Below are positions 1-10,189 of a stretch of 64,000 nucleotides of DNA, piece by piece. The first letter of the stretch is position 1; every line of letters starts with the position of its first letter. Source of the stretch: Celoporthe dispersa. Taxonomy: Eukaryota; Ascomycota; Sordariomycetes; Diaporthales; Cryphonectriaceae. Below the pieces are notes generated by a model. It made no database searches. It saw only the letters and a program-made list of their open reading frames with translations, and was not told where the DNA came from. The position numbers and the translations under genes were made by a program. The stretch is from the NCBI GenBank assembly GCA_016584495.1, contig WAID01000003.1:372001-436000 (forward strand), given 5' to 3'.

Positions 1-2511
1 AGCTCTTCATGACGTCTCCGATCCCAGCAGCGGCCAGCGTTCCGAGCGCGGCGAGAGCGCGGTAGCTCACCTCGGCATCCTTCTGCTTGTCGATGATCTT
101 GCACATCACCTCGGCCATCAGGCCGAACACCTCAGGCGTGACCTTGATGCCGCCGGCGATGGTAACCTTCTTCCTTGACACCATGTAGCCCAGGACGGCG
201 TAGTTCAGGGCTGCGGTGGTGACGGCTATCAGGGCGGAGCGATTCTCAGGTGCTTGGACGAATCCGACCGGTCCGTTGAGGGTGTCGTTGAGGCCGACGA
301 GGCTTTGCATATAATCGACAACGGTAGCAGCCTGTGCGTAGGCAAGCTTTCGTCCGGCGTCTGACGTGAAGAGGTTGGCGATGACACGGAACGCCATCAT
401 GACGCAGAACCTGCTGACGGCAGCTCCAGCGCTGGGGTGAAATGCGGCCTCGAGGGCGGCATTGATGACGTTCTTGCCGGTCGCATCAGCGATGCTCGCC
501 ACCGACGACGAGGTGACGAGGCAGCGGAGGAGGTCCAGGCCTGGGATCCGCTCCGTGTCGGACCAGTCGTTGACCAGCTTGAACACCAGGGAGATCTCAT
601 GCTGGGTGGCTTCCCACTCAGCCATGGGTCTCGGGGAGCCCGCGGCCGGGAAGGTCGCCGGCACGGTGTCGATGGCTGTGTTGATTTTTCGCGCGAGCTG
701 CTTCAAGGTGTCTTCCTCCGTTGGATTGAGCGCGAAGTCCTTGCGCCCCGACGAGATCATGGTCGCGCTTATCGACAGGATCTTCTTGATCAGGGGCTCG
801 AGTTTGATAGCTGCCAGCGTGAGGTAGTTCTCCTGGGGAAGAATCTTCGGGTCAGGTGGCTGCTGAGCCTTGATGTCGTCTCCTGGCTGGTATCGGCCGG
901 TTCCGAAGTCACCAGGAGCCGGACCAGAGCTCTGGCCTAGGGTGGCACCCTGTGTGTTTTGAACGATAAAGCCTGCGACTTGGTCGATGTACGACATCGG
1001 AAGCTCATTGTCTCCAATGAACTTGGAGGCCGCCTCGTATGGGTTCTCAGAAAGGTTGTATGGGAGTTTCAGGGGCGGTGCGCCCTCCTGAATGTCGACA
1101 TCAAAGACGTAGTCGTACGACTGGCCATTGTATTCCTGCTTCTTTCCGCTGCTTCCGACAGCATCGACCACGGTTCCAACACAAATCCATTGCTGCTGAG
1201 CTGTGGCACACGAGTCAGAAACAAAGAACGAGGCGGGAACAGGGGGCCACATGTTCACCAAGGTCTGGTCTACTCACCTATGGACCACTGGTACGCCATG
1301 ACAGAGCCATTGTCTTCGCGGATCATCTGAATCTGACCCTCCTTGGTGCCTGACCTGGTCTGGAGGAAGTCGGTGCCGGGCAACTTCTCCTTGTTGAGCC
1401 CCTCCACCTGCTGTTGCGGGATGGATGAGGCCCTGACGGATTCATCGAAAGCAGCCAAAGACTCTGTGCTCGCCATATCGGCCTCGATCCTTGTGAAAAC
1501 ACGGGCCACGGCGTCGCTGGATCCCGCAACAATATCGCCCGTGTCCTGGCACACGGCCACAGCCCATACGGAGATTGCCGGGAGCGTGATGGTCTGAACA
1601 CACTCGAAGCCTCGCCAGATCCTGATGGTGCGGTCCTCGCCCGAGCTGACCAGCTCGCCGGTGGGCAGCGAGGCGAGACTGTAGATAAAGGATTCGTGGC
1701 CGTGCAGCTCGCCCATAGACTGGCCGTTGAGCTTCCATAACCGGATCACACCGTCGCTGTGTGCACTGGCAATGTCTGCGCCGCTCGCATGGTCCTTGCC
1801 GACCTTGGCAACGGCGCGCACGACACTTGTGGTGTATATGGTTGACTTGGGCTGTATGTAGCGGTCAGGGCTCGAGTGGATGTCGTAGATATTGATTTTC
1901 TCGTCGGCAGAGCCCGTCACCACGGTGTCCTCGTTCAGCGCCAGCACACCCCACACACTTGCATCGTGTCCAACCAGATGCTTCTCAGGCTCCCATTTGC
2001 CCGTGAGCCAGACGATGGCCTGCTTGTCCCAGCTTCCCGAGACGACATAAGTGCCCTTGGGAGAGGTGTCGAGGGCGCAGACGTTGTGATCATGACCGAC
2101 CAGAAGACGCTCCGCATCGTGAGGTCCAGATTTGGCCCCTGGCTGCCGGGCTTCGATCAGGGTATCCTTGCCGCCAGCTATAATCAGGCCTTGTTGGTAC
2201 GTCTCGTCAGGATAGAGGTAGGTGACAGCATTGATGAAGTCTTGGCCCTCTGTCAGGACCGAGCCCCTAAAGGTAGGAGGTCGAGAGTCCTTCCGTCGCC
2301 AGACTCGGACGGTCTTGTCACGGGAGACAGAAATGACGGTGTTGGACGATGGAAAGCTGACGCCACGGACCTGAAGCAACAGCAAGGAGAGAGAAGGAGA
2401 GGTCAGCCCAACAGGCCCGTGTTTTTTTTTTTATGATGTTCAGAAATGGGGAGGGGGAGAGCCCACATCAGACTGGTGGCCTACCAGCTCAGCAGACAGC
2501 TTGAACTCCAT
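1..2511 (-). CDS. PLAA/Doa1 (Ufd3/Lub1) homologue, 3' end outside window
   Basis: Ubiquitin-binding WD40 protein of the Cdc48/p97 pathway, a cytosolic and nuclear cofactor for ubiquitin homeostasis. Seen: three exons on the minus strand, 2511-2467, 2370-1278 and 1200 running off the left edge. Exon 1 reads MEFKLSAELVGHQSD and joins in phase to VRGVSFPSSNTV; the donor GTGGGC is weak but the phase fits. Exon 2 carries a WD40 propeller (VSGSWDKQAIVW, GEDRTIRIW) and then the start of a PFU ubiquitin-binding domain (IREDNGSVMAYQWS). After a GTGAGT intron, exon 3 finishes PFU (YDYVFDVDI) and continues open into an alpha-helical PUL/armadillo region (the Cdc48-binding part in the family). The PUL C-terminus is missing because of the window edge. 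It is divergent from the STRAP homologue across 1.1 kb. I see no sign of damage. Confidence 0.93.
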
Positions 2512-3630
2512 GTCGAAGGCAGAAGGTACGCAGTGTTGTCTGTTTGAGGTATTGCAGTTCCGGGTACAAAGGCGTATCAACAAACCCAAGTGTGGGCTGC
2601 GATGATAGCCACTTGGAGAACAAAAATTGTCGGCTGGGTGGAAGGGGAGAGAGGAGAGGAGGGAGGAGGGTGGGAGAGGAGTGTTTGTTTGTTTGCTTGT
2701 TGTCTAGCACTGGCGCGCTGCGCGTTGGTGTCGGAAGAGGAGTGAGCCCGAGGTCTGGCTCTATAGTAGAGATGCTGAACACTGCAAGAAAAAGATTGGC
2801 AGCTCTGCCGCAGTCAATATCCAGACAAGGCAGGCCCAAAATAATTGGTATACGCAGCTCTGCTCTTCCCCAGCTTGCCAGCTTCGAACAATGATGGTAC
2901 AGGGAGGGCAAACGGTCCCTGCTGAGGTCATCGTGGGGCCAATGATACTTGCTGGTCAACTGTGGGAGGTGGGAGGGGCTTATCTTATCTCGGGATAGAC
3001 TCCCCGCCGAGGCAAGGGGTGGTTCAGGGACCCTCTTTCCACCAAAGCAAGATCTTGGGTCGACAACCACCAGAGCTGTCACTTCCCTACCCGCGACATC
3101 GTGCCTTCGTTGTCCTTCTGTCAACAACAAACAATCCTTTTCTCCTCCTTCTCCTCCTCCCCCGACAGCCTTGGGCTTTTTCTATTCTTCTGTTTGTTTT
3201 GTTCGAGGACCACTCCATAATCACACACGAGCACCTGTCCATTTTTCTTTGACGAATGCTACGACTTACGACCAAAGAGAACTACAACGCATAATCCTGC
3301 CAGTCCTTTTTGGCTCTTCTATCTTTTCCTCCTCTCCCTTCTGTTGCGATTGTTCGCCTCTTTTCTCTCGTCTGGCGGCTGCTCTGACACTCGTTGACCA
3401 CCTCAAGTCCCTTCGTACACGGAACACACACACATACACAAGCTCTACTGCTTCTCGCCCGGCCCATCCACCGTCCTCAATCATACACCGCATTTTGGTC
3501 CTCTGCCGGACATTTTCTTCTCTCAGCCCTGCCCTGATCTCCTGGAGCCTTCAAGGCCCCCCGTCCACTCCTGAACGAATCGTTCCGTCTCTGCAGTACC
3601 CCATCTCACACCGCCCCAGCACCATTCGAC
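2512..3630. promoter_or_regulatory. Divergent intergenic region between PLAA and STRAP homologues
   Basis: This 1.1-kb region must hold both 5' untranslated regions and both promoters. The STRAP side is strongly pyrimidine-rich (CT-rich from about 3110 to 3600), as is usual upstream of highly expressed fungal housekeeping genes. The open frames here are short, of low complexity, and not convincing as genes. Confidence 0.5.
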
Positions 3631-4778
3631 ATGGCTTCTGAAGGGAAGACGGATGGCGAGCCTCGCCAGTATCTGCCCCTGACCTGTCACGGTCACTCTC
3701 GACCTGTTCCCCACCTGAGCTTCTCCAGCTACGAGCGCGGCGGGGAGTACTTCATGATTTCCGCCTGCAAAGGTATGTAACAGACACGCCCCACGGGGTC
3801 ATCACGTTGGACAGTAGACCCTGACACTTGCCGCCAACTTCAGATGGCAATCCCATGCTGCGAGATGGTCGCAACGGCGACTGGATCGGTACCTTCATCG
3901 GCCACAAGGGTGCCACCTGGCAGGCCAAGCTTAGTCCCGATAACTGCACCGCCGCGTCTGCCTCGGCCGACTTTTCCGTCAAGATCTGGGACGCCCACAC
4001 CGGCGAGATGCGCCTTGTCCTCAAGCACGACCACGTTGCGCGCGCCGTGGCGTTCCCTGTCAGCAGCTCCGACATTGTCGCCACTGGAGGCCACGAGAAG
4101 ATCCTACGCATCTGGGGCCTGAACAAGGCAGATTATCAGCTCCGCGAGGATGTCACAACGGAAGAGAACGGCGCCCTTCACATCCCCCCTTCTCTGGCCT
4201 TCCAGGTCGGCACACCCCACCCCGACACTATCAAGTCTATCGTCTGGTGCAACGAGGCTACCATTGTCACTGCTGCCGGCAAGACGCTGCGCTGGCACAA
4301 TGTGGACAAGCGTGATTGTTTCAAGGAGCAGACTTTTGACGCCGAGATCAAGTCCTGTGAGATGGTCTTCCTCGCTCCCAAGTTTGCTGAACCTACAGAC
4401 CTCGGCGAGGGTCGCCCCATCCTGTGTGTTGCGGCTGGCAAGTCGGTCCACTTCTTCTCCACGACCGAGCAGCCCGAGGAGATCAAGCGCTTCAACCTCA
4501 AGCACGGTGTCGCCAGCGTCTCCCTGGACCTGAAAGGCAAGAAGTTTGTCGTTGGAGAGGAGCCTGGAACCTGGGCTCGCGTCTACGACTGGGACGGTTG
4601 CGAGATCGACGTCATGAAGGGCCACCACGGCCCCATATGGTGCATCCAGTTCTCGCCCGACGGCAAGCTGTACGCGACCGGCTCGGAGGACGGGACGATC
4701 CGGATGTGGAAGAACTGTGATGAGGAGTATGGACTGTGGCGCGACCGCAGCACTGCCGTCTCGGAGCGGGTCGAGTAG
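3631..4778 (+). CDS. STRAP/unrip-like WD40 protein
   Basis: WD40 propeller protein of the STRAP (serine/threonine kinase receptor-associated protein) family. In animals the family binds the SMN complex and TGF-beta receptors; fungal roles are less settled. Two exons, 3631-3772 and 3844-4778, joined by a 71-nt intron with a GTATGT donor and CAG acceptor, give 358 residues. The splice restores ISACKDGNPMLRDG, the conserved first-blade sequence. WD-type ends include VKIWD, LRIWG and IRMWK, and the protein finishes with the family-typical NCDEEYGLWR. The start follows a pyrimidine-rich leader and is the first ATG of the conserved domain. After the TAG at 4776-4778 the same frame stays open for 157 codons (see the next entry). 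Length matches the family, so the TAG end is plausible as the main product. Confidence 0.92.
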
Positions 4779-5249
4779 GACCATCGGCCCCCTCTGGTGA
4801 CTACGCACTCGGAGAATGACCAGCCTCGCCCGTCGCACGAAGCCGATGGGGCTGTTCTTGTCCTCACAAGCTCTGCAGCCCGGGTCAATCCTGGTGGCAC
4901 CACTTCTGGACCACTCACCGAGATCTCGGCCAACGTGGCCCGGATCCCACAAGTGACCCTTCCCGAGGTCAAGAGCGGGCTGGCTGACGGCAGCAAGCTC
5001 GACCCCGAGGACTCCCCCCCTCAGTGGCGGATGGCGCTGTCTCCTGTGGCAGAGGAGCCCCGCAGCCCGGTCAAGTGCTTTCGTCGAGCTCCACGTCCCG
5101 AGGGGTACCTGACCCGCCGACGCCCCGACCCTGCCATTCCTTCCACGGGCTCACCGACCAAGTACTCCAGCAAGCCTGTCGACCCTGGCAGCCAGATGCT
5201 GCAGAACTTCCTCCACCGGCTGGACCAGCAAGGTCTGTCTCATAATTAA
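4779..5249 (+). CDS. In-frame C-terminal extension behind the STRAP stop
   Basis: Directly after the TAG of the STRAP gene the same frame runs on for 157 codons, ending LSHN then TAA. Codon third positions are overwhelmingly G or C and AAG, GAG, GAC, TAC and AAC dominate, as in the verified genes nearby; this is coding-like and not typical of a 3' untranslated region. The predicted tail is Pro/Ser/Arg-rich and probably disordered; I recognise no domain and it does not end in a peroxisomal PTS1. Two routes could make it: readthrough of TAG, or splicing of 4770-4823, a 54-nt GTCGAG...CAG segment that contains the TAG and keeps the frame. The donor is weak. A separate short ORF cannot be excluded. 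Confidence 0.5.
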   Translation, partial: DHRPPLVTTHSENDQPRPSHEADGAVLVLTSSAARVNPGGTTSGPLTEISANVARIPQVTLPEVKSGLADGSKLDPEDSPPQWRMALSPVAEEPRSPVKCFRRAPRPEGYLTRRRPDPAIPSTGSPTKYSSKPVDPGSQMLQNFLHRLDQQGLSHN

Positions 5250-6102
5250 GCACTCTTGGCTGTGTGTCTGCCCTTCATCATCTGCATCATAATAGACCTT
5301 AGACGGGCAGACGGGATCATCATCACATCTCTTACATTACCTGTGCAAGGACGCGGTACATCTTAGACTTTTGGAAGGACGTGGCCTCGATACGATCATC
5401 TTCACTGGCGAGGAGAAAGCATTAAGGTGGAAAATGGGCTTAACCCAGATACTTAAACATAGGGAATAACAACGTTGATCATCTCGAAACGAAGGCCATC
5501 GCTTGACCTATCCTTGTGCCTTTGATCCTGCCTGTCTGTTATTATACCTAGAGGCTGTCTTTAGTAATTTTGATGATTACATAGGTAATTCAGGTAAGGT
5601 TGCGCTGCTCCAGGTGGCGGGGTGGGGTCCCCCGGGGCGGCAGGGGGGTGCGCCGTGGGGCCCTAAAGACGGCCTCCTCAGGGCCTGTAAACCTGAGCGC
5701 GCAGGGCCGAGGAACCCCAGTGACATCGCGCCTAGCCCTGTGCCTATGCGCCCACCACGCGCGTCCTTATTCCTCGGGAGCTAAGCTCTGCTATCGTTAA
5801 CACACAACATCTTTGATGATCCAGCCTCTCTCTCTCTCTCTCTCTGTCTGTGTGTGTGTGTGTCTCTGCCCGGCCCCTCAGCTGTCTTACGTGACTACAG
5901 CCACCCGCCTTTTCTCATCTACCGGCACACACTACACTGGTAGCAGAGATTCCACCTTGTGCCCTGCCATCCACCCAAGCCAACCTCGTCCACGGACGAG
6001 CACCCCTCGACCACAACACCCTGCCCACGGGCCAGGAAAGACTTGAATAACGAACCCGTCTCCAACAGCGGTCCAGGCGAGCACAAGGAACACGAGGGAG
6101 TC
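5250..6102. other. Intergenic, STRAP 3' region and Spt8 leader
   Basis: No convincing gene. There is a (CT)n tract followed by (GT)n at about 5827-5863, then a C/A-rich leader. The Spt8 frame is open back to an ATG at 5959, but those 48 extra codons are compositionally like leader sequence. Confidence 0.4.
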
Positions 6103-8142
6103 ATGGCTGTGGGCGATGCGGATGAGATGGACGTCGAGGAGGGTGGAGCCCCCAATGCGGACGGAGAAGAGCAAAAGCCAGAGGGCGGCGGCGAGGATGA
6201 CGGGGCGCAGGACAAGGGCAAAGGAGCAGCAGACGGCGCCGCAGGAGCAGAAGCAGACGACCCGACGACACGTGTCGAAGCCGGCCCTTCTTCTGTCAAC
6301 GGCGGTGGCCAATCTTTCCCCACGAACTCGATGTACCCGCGCGTTCGCCCCGAAGCCCTCAAGGCGCGTCTCTACGACATCGTCCCTACCATGGCGGCGC
6401 CCCAGTCGACGTCCATCAACGCCATCGCCATCACTCCCAACCTGCGGTACTGGATGACGGGCGGCAGCGACGGCTACGTGCGCAAGTACGACGGGCCGGG
6501 CACCATCAACGGGAAGCAGCTGCTGACCGTGGCCCAGCGCCACCCTTTTGTCGACAGCGTGGTCAAGGCTGGCATACTCATGAGCTACTGGGAGAACTTC
6601 GAGCCGGCGCCGCCCGAGAAGGGGAGGAGCGGGGGCAGCGACGAGGACAAGACGCTCAGCCCCGTGTACAGCCTCGCGGTGCATAGGGACGCCCTGTGGA
6701 GCCTGTCCGGGCTGGAGAGCGGCGGGATCAATATACACAGCGTGAGATACGACGAGGGCAAGGTCATACACACGATCCCGGCAAAGCACGGCGACCACGT
6801 GGGGCACTCCAATGCCGTGAGCGTGCTGCAGCTCACTCCCGAGGAGACGCACGTGCTGAGCGGCAGCTGGGACAAGAGGCTGTACGACTGGGACCTCAAC
6901 ACGGGCACCGTCGTGTCCAGCTTCGAGGGCAGCGGCGGTCAGATCTCCGCCATCGAGCTGCGGCCTCAGTCCGGCGCACCCATCCCTGCCGAGGCGGCCC
7001 AGGAGCCCTCGTGGGGGGACAGCCTGGGGGGCAGCAGCAGGAACAAGGGGTTCTTCGACGACGGGACGAACGGGACTGCCAACGGCCTGGGCTCAGCCAC
7101 GGGGGCAGATGGGACAGGCGACGGAGAAGGGACCGTGGGCTCGGACCACGAGTCGCTGTTCGGCAGCCCCGGGGGCTCGCTGTTCGGGGATGGCCAGATA
7201 GGCCAAGGAGGAGGCAATGCGTTCGGTGGTGACGATGACAACGAGTTCCAACAGGCCATGCTAGAGCCCCTGGAGGGAGAGCAGGGCGATGCAGCCGCCG
7301 ACACGACCATGACAGATGCGCCGCCGGCAGACGAGACTGCGCCTCCAGCACAACCACAGGCAAGTGCAGATACCACAACAGAACAGGCCCAGCCGGGACA
7401 GCCCCCCGCTGGCGGCGCGGACGGGCGACCAGGCACAGCAGATAGCGGCCGGGCCAACTCGTCTCCACAGCAGCAGCAGCAACAGCAGTCTCCGCAGAGC
7501 ACAAAGGGCCGCCGCCGCAGCAGCCAGATCAAACCACCCAAGCCGACCTCGCCCACCCTCGTCTTCAACCCACCGCCGCCCCTGCAGAACGACCCCAGCC
7601 AGACCGCCCAGAGCACGTTCATGGCCGCCTCTATCGACGGTCCTCTCCGCATCTGGGATCGGCGCATGGTCACGCCGGTCGCGCGCATCGGCACCCGGCC
7701 TGGGGTGCCGCCGTGGTGCATGGGCGCGTGCTGGTCGCCGGACGGGAACATGATCTACGCAGGCCGCCGCAACGGCACCGTCGAGGAGTTCAGCATCCAC
7801 CATGCCCGCGGCGGCTATCCAGGCTGGCAGCCCGAGCGCTCCCTCAAGTTTCCCGCCGGCTCTGGCGCCGTCAGCACCGTCCGCCACATGCCCAACGGCC
7901 GCCACCTCGTCTGCGCCTCCCACGACATCCTGCGCCTGTACGACCTCCGCGCCTCGACCACCGGGTCCAAGCACGGCTCCGTCCCTTTCCTCATCATTCC
8001 CGGCCCGCCCAGGGCGGGCGTCATCAGCCAGCTATACATTGACCCATCGGCGAGGTTCATGATCACCGCTGCCGGCACGAGGGGCTGGGAGGGTAGCTCC
8101 ACCGAGGTCCTGATCGGGTACGAGATCGGCTGCACAAAGTAA
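6103..8142 (+). CDS. SPT8: Spt8 homologue, SAGA complex WD40 subunit
   Basis: Subunit of the SAGA transcription coactivator that contacts TBP and regulates its promoter binding, acting in the nucleus. Single exon; from ATG 6103 it encodes 679 residues. Seen: an acidic N-terminus (MAVGDADEMDVEEGG), then the diagnostic Spt8 block LYDIVPTMAAPQSTSINAI, RKYDGPGTINGKQLLTVAQ and FVDSVVKAGILMSYWEN, WD repeats (SGSWDKRLYDWDL), a roughly 200-residue Gly/Ser/Gln-rich disordered insert with a Q run at about 7471-7490, and the C-terminal propeller blades (AASIDGPLRIWDRR). An in-frame ATG at 5959 would add 48 residues; I prefer 6103 because the acidic region starts there. Long open frames on other strands across this gene are GC-rich shadows. 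Confidence 0.95.
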   Translation: MAVGDADEMDVEEGGAPNADGEEQKPEGGGEDDGAQDKGKGAADGAAGAEADDPTTRVEAGPSSVNGGGQSFPTNSMYPRVRPEALKARLYDIVPTMAAPQSTSINAIAITPNLRYWMTGGSDGYVRKYDGPGTINGKQLLTVAQRHPFVDSVVKAGILMSYWENFEPAPPEKGRSGGSDEDKTLSPVYSLAVHRDALWSLSGLESGGINIHSVRYDEGKVIHTIPAKHGDHVGHSNAVSVLQLTPEETHVLSGSWDKRLYDWDLNTGTVVSSFEGSGGQISAIELRPQSGAPIPAEAAQEPSWGDSLGGSSRNKGFFDDGTNGTANGLGSATGADGTGDGEGTVGSDHESLFGSPGGSLFGDGQIGQGGGNAFGGDDDNEFQQAMLEPLEGEQGDAAADTTMTDAPPADETAPPAQPQASADTTTEQAQPGQPPAGGADGRPGTADSGRANSSPQQQQQQQSPQSTKGRRRSSQIKPPKPTSPTLVFNPPPPLQNDPSQTAQSTFMAASIDGPLRIWDRRMVTPVARIGTRPGVPPWCMGACWSPDGNMIYAGRRNGTVEEFSIHHARGGYPGWQPERSLKFPAGSGAVSTVRHMPNGRHLVCASHDILRLYDLRASTTGSKHGSVPFLIIPGPPRAGVISQLYIDPSARFMITAAGTRGWEGSSTEVLIGYEIGCTK

Positions 8143-9475
8143 AAGTAAGGTCTGTTGTTTGCTCCTATGTACTTGGTGGTAGCTCGCAGCTATGACCCAT
8201 ACCTTACTCTTGTCTTTGTATTTACATAAATATGTGTGTGTATGTGTGTCTCTCGGAGGGGCGCATGCATTGGTCAAAGACTGTCAACTTCTATGTTGAC
8301 CTAGTCCTGACATCTGGAAGTCCTGCAGCATTGAGAGAAATGAGAGAGGAAATAAATACACAAAACAAAAGTATAGTGGAAGACATAGATAGACAAGGCG
8401 TTCTGGAACAGGATCTACTAGGAGGAGGACGACGACGAGGGCGTTTTTGGTTGGTTCCTAGGGAATACCCCAAACTTATCACGCTCTTGCTTGCTTTCTT
8501 GGTTAATACTTATCTCTTGACAAATTATAAAAGCTTACATGTTTTGGCTCGCTTATCAAAAATACTTGTCATCCTCTCCTCTGTGCTTCCAACTCTGTCC
8601 TGCGTCTTGTGCAGTGCATCTGGTTTGACAAAAGCACATGGGGATTAGCAGCCAAGAGGGCCCTCTTCTGGACAGGCCAGCTGAGCTTAGTAACTTTTCA
8701 GAACAGGTCCTACAGCTGCTGCTTTTCTCTGATCAGGAACCCTTGGTGGTGTGATAGCCAATGTGGTAATAGGTAGACTTCAGAACAAGAGATGTAAGTG
8801 GGTTCTGTGTCTTTGTACATTTATAAGGGAACCATGTTATTTTCGCCAGATAACAACAATGAAAGACATTTTCTCCGTTTCTTTTTGATTCAGAATTTTC
8901 TGGGTTATGTCTAGGACAGGCCTCTCAGTCTCAGTCTATGCTTCCTTGTCCTTGTTTTGTTATCTTTACCTCTTCACAAGCATGCTTGAGCCCACAGTGC
9001 CTGTGCTCAGTGTGTTAGTTGTTTGATGCAAACAGCCCTTGAATTCTAGTTTAAAATTTCCAACGCAGTGAATACACACATACATATATGGATAAAGCAA
9101 AACATTTTCATTGGCATATTATTTACCGTTTCCATAGCAGTATCTTCATGTCAAACTGCTTCTACGGGGAGTTTGCTTAAGGTGCATTTCAAAACCCCAA
9201 GGGAAAAATAAGTTAGAGCACCGGTAACATTTTTCTGCAACACTAGAGGTGAGAAATCAAATGCAAAAGTTTCGCAGATAGATGTCAAGTGAACATTCAT
9301 CATTGTAGATGCTTTGTGATTGATCACAGTGTTCCGACATATGCACCTTGAAATTTTATCTTTTCATGTTCCAATCGAACAGCCTTCTTTAGAGTCATAC
9401 TTTATTTTTGTAAAAACGCCATCAGACACCATCTCTGATGCTCATCATAGTACTCCTCCCCCTCATCCTATCCTC
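8143..9475. other. Intergenic, no gene seen
   Basis: About 1.3 kb downstream of Spt8 with moderate AT content and a short (GT)n stretch near 8230. Open frames are short and unlike known proteins. Nothing supported. Confidence 0.4.
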
Positions 9476-9562
9476 CTAGTACTCCTCCTGGTACTCCTCC
9501 TGGTACTCCTCCTGGTACTCCTCCTGGTACTCCTCCTGATACTCCTCCTGGTACTCCTCGTA
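9476..9562. repeat. 12-bp minisatellite
   Basis: About seven head-to-tail copies of the unit TACTCCTCCTGG with single-base variants (one copy has A instead of G; the last is shortened). Because the unit is a multiple of three, all frames stay open, which gives artificial Leu/Val/Leu repeats on plus and Glu/Tyr/Gln repeats on minus. Confidence 0.9.
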
Positions 9563-9605
9563 CTCCTCTTCGCAGGAGACGCGTTGGAGATCGACACTCG
9601 TGACA

Positions 9606-10165
9606 ATGTCGTCCTTCATTGCTGTCAACAGCGACCCCGTCGCCAACGACCCTGTCACCCCCGATGGAAACATCGGAGCTGCGACTTCCAACGCGAGTGC
9701 GACCCCCGCGACCGCGACCGCGACCGCGACCGCTGCTGAGACCCCAAGCAAGAAAAAGAAGAAGTCTCGCGGAGTGAATGACCTCGACGATTGCAAGAAT
9801 GACGCAAAAGAAAGGGTGGACGGCCTATTCCTGAAGGACGAAGCTAAGGAGCGAACGAAGGAGATCATCGATAAGCTGAAGGCTTAGGATCCTCAGTATT
9901 CCTCGAACGTCGTTGTCCGAGACCTGCGCTTGAATATTACCGAGGACAACTTCACTCCCAAGAGCGCGAAGACCTTGTACGAGATTATTACGATCATCGC
10001 AATAATAAGCAAAATGGGCATTCTAGGCAAGCTGTAGGATTATTGAAGTCTTATAAACGAGCTTATTAAAAGCTAAATCAATATTCTTATGCAGCTTTAG
10101 ATGGTTATCGGCTGAATGAAGATCGAATGCATTCAGCTAGCGATTATAAAGAAAATTGTCTCCAT
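9606..10165 (+). pseudogene. Retroelement-associated ORF fragment (copy 1)
   Basis: ATG 9606 opens 93 codons (MSSFIAVNSDPV..., an Ala/Thr run, then SKKKKKSRGVNDLDD and EIIDKLKA) up to a TAG; the same frame continues recognisably past that TAG to about 10165 with further TAG and TAA codons. From SKKKKK onward it matches, stop positions included, the minus strand at about 31233-30820 inside the LTR element (SKKKKKLRNINNLDN, ENIDKLKA, TIIAIIS). Copy 1 is much less AT-mutated. It is probably a gag-like or accessory protein of a retroelement; I cannot name a domain. No LTR flanks were found here. Confidence 0.6.
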
Positions 10166-10189
10166 GCTGAATTAATGGAGTGGGATACT

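Noticed and set aside
4779..5249. Cryptic peroxisomal isoform of STRAP by readthrough
   Set aside because: The extension ends in SHN and lacks a PTS1 tripeptide.
5959..6102. 48-codon N-terminal extension of Spt8 from an upstream ATG
   Set aside because: The segment is Thr/Pro-rich leader-like sequence and conserved acidic residues start at 6103. It remains possible but unsupported.
5932..8135. Long open frames on the minus strand and in other plus frames across Spt8
   Set aside because: They arise from high GC content opposite a clear Spt8 coding frame; their composition is Arg/Pro/Gly-rich with no motifs.
9476..9868. Antisense gene with Glu-Tyr-Gln repeats
   Set aside because: The repeats follow from the 12-bp minisatellite and the rest is antisense to the SKKKKK ORF.
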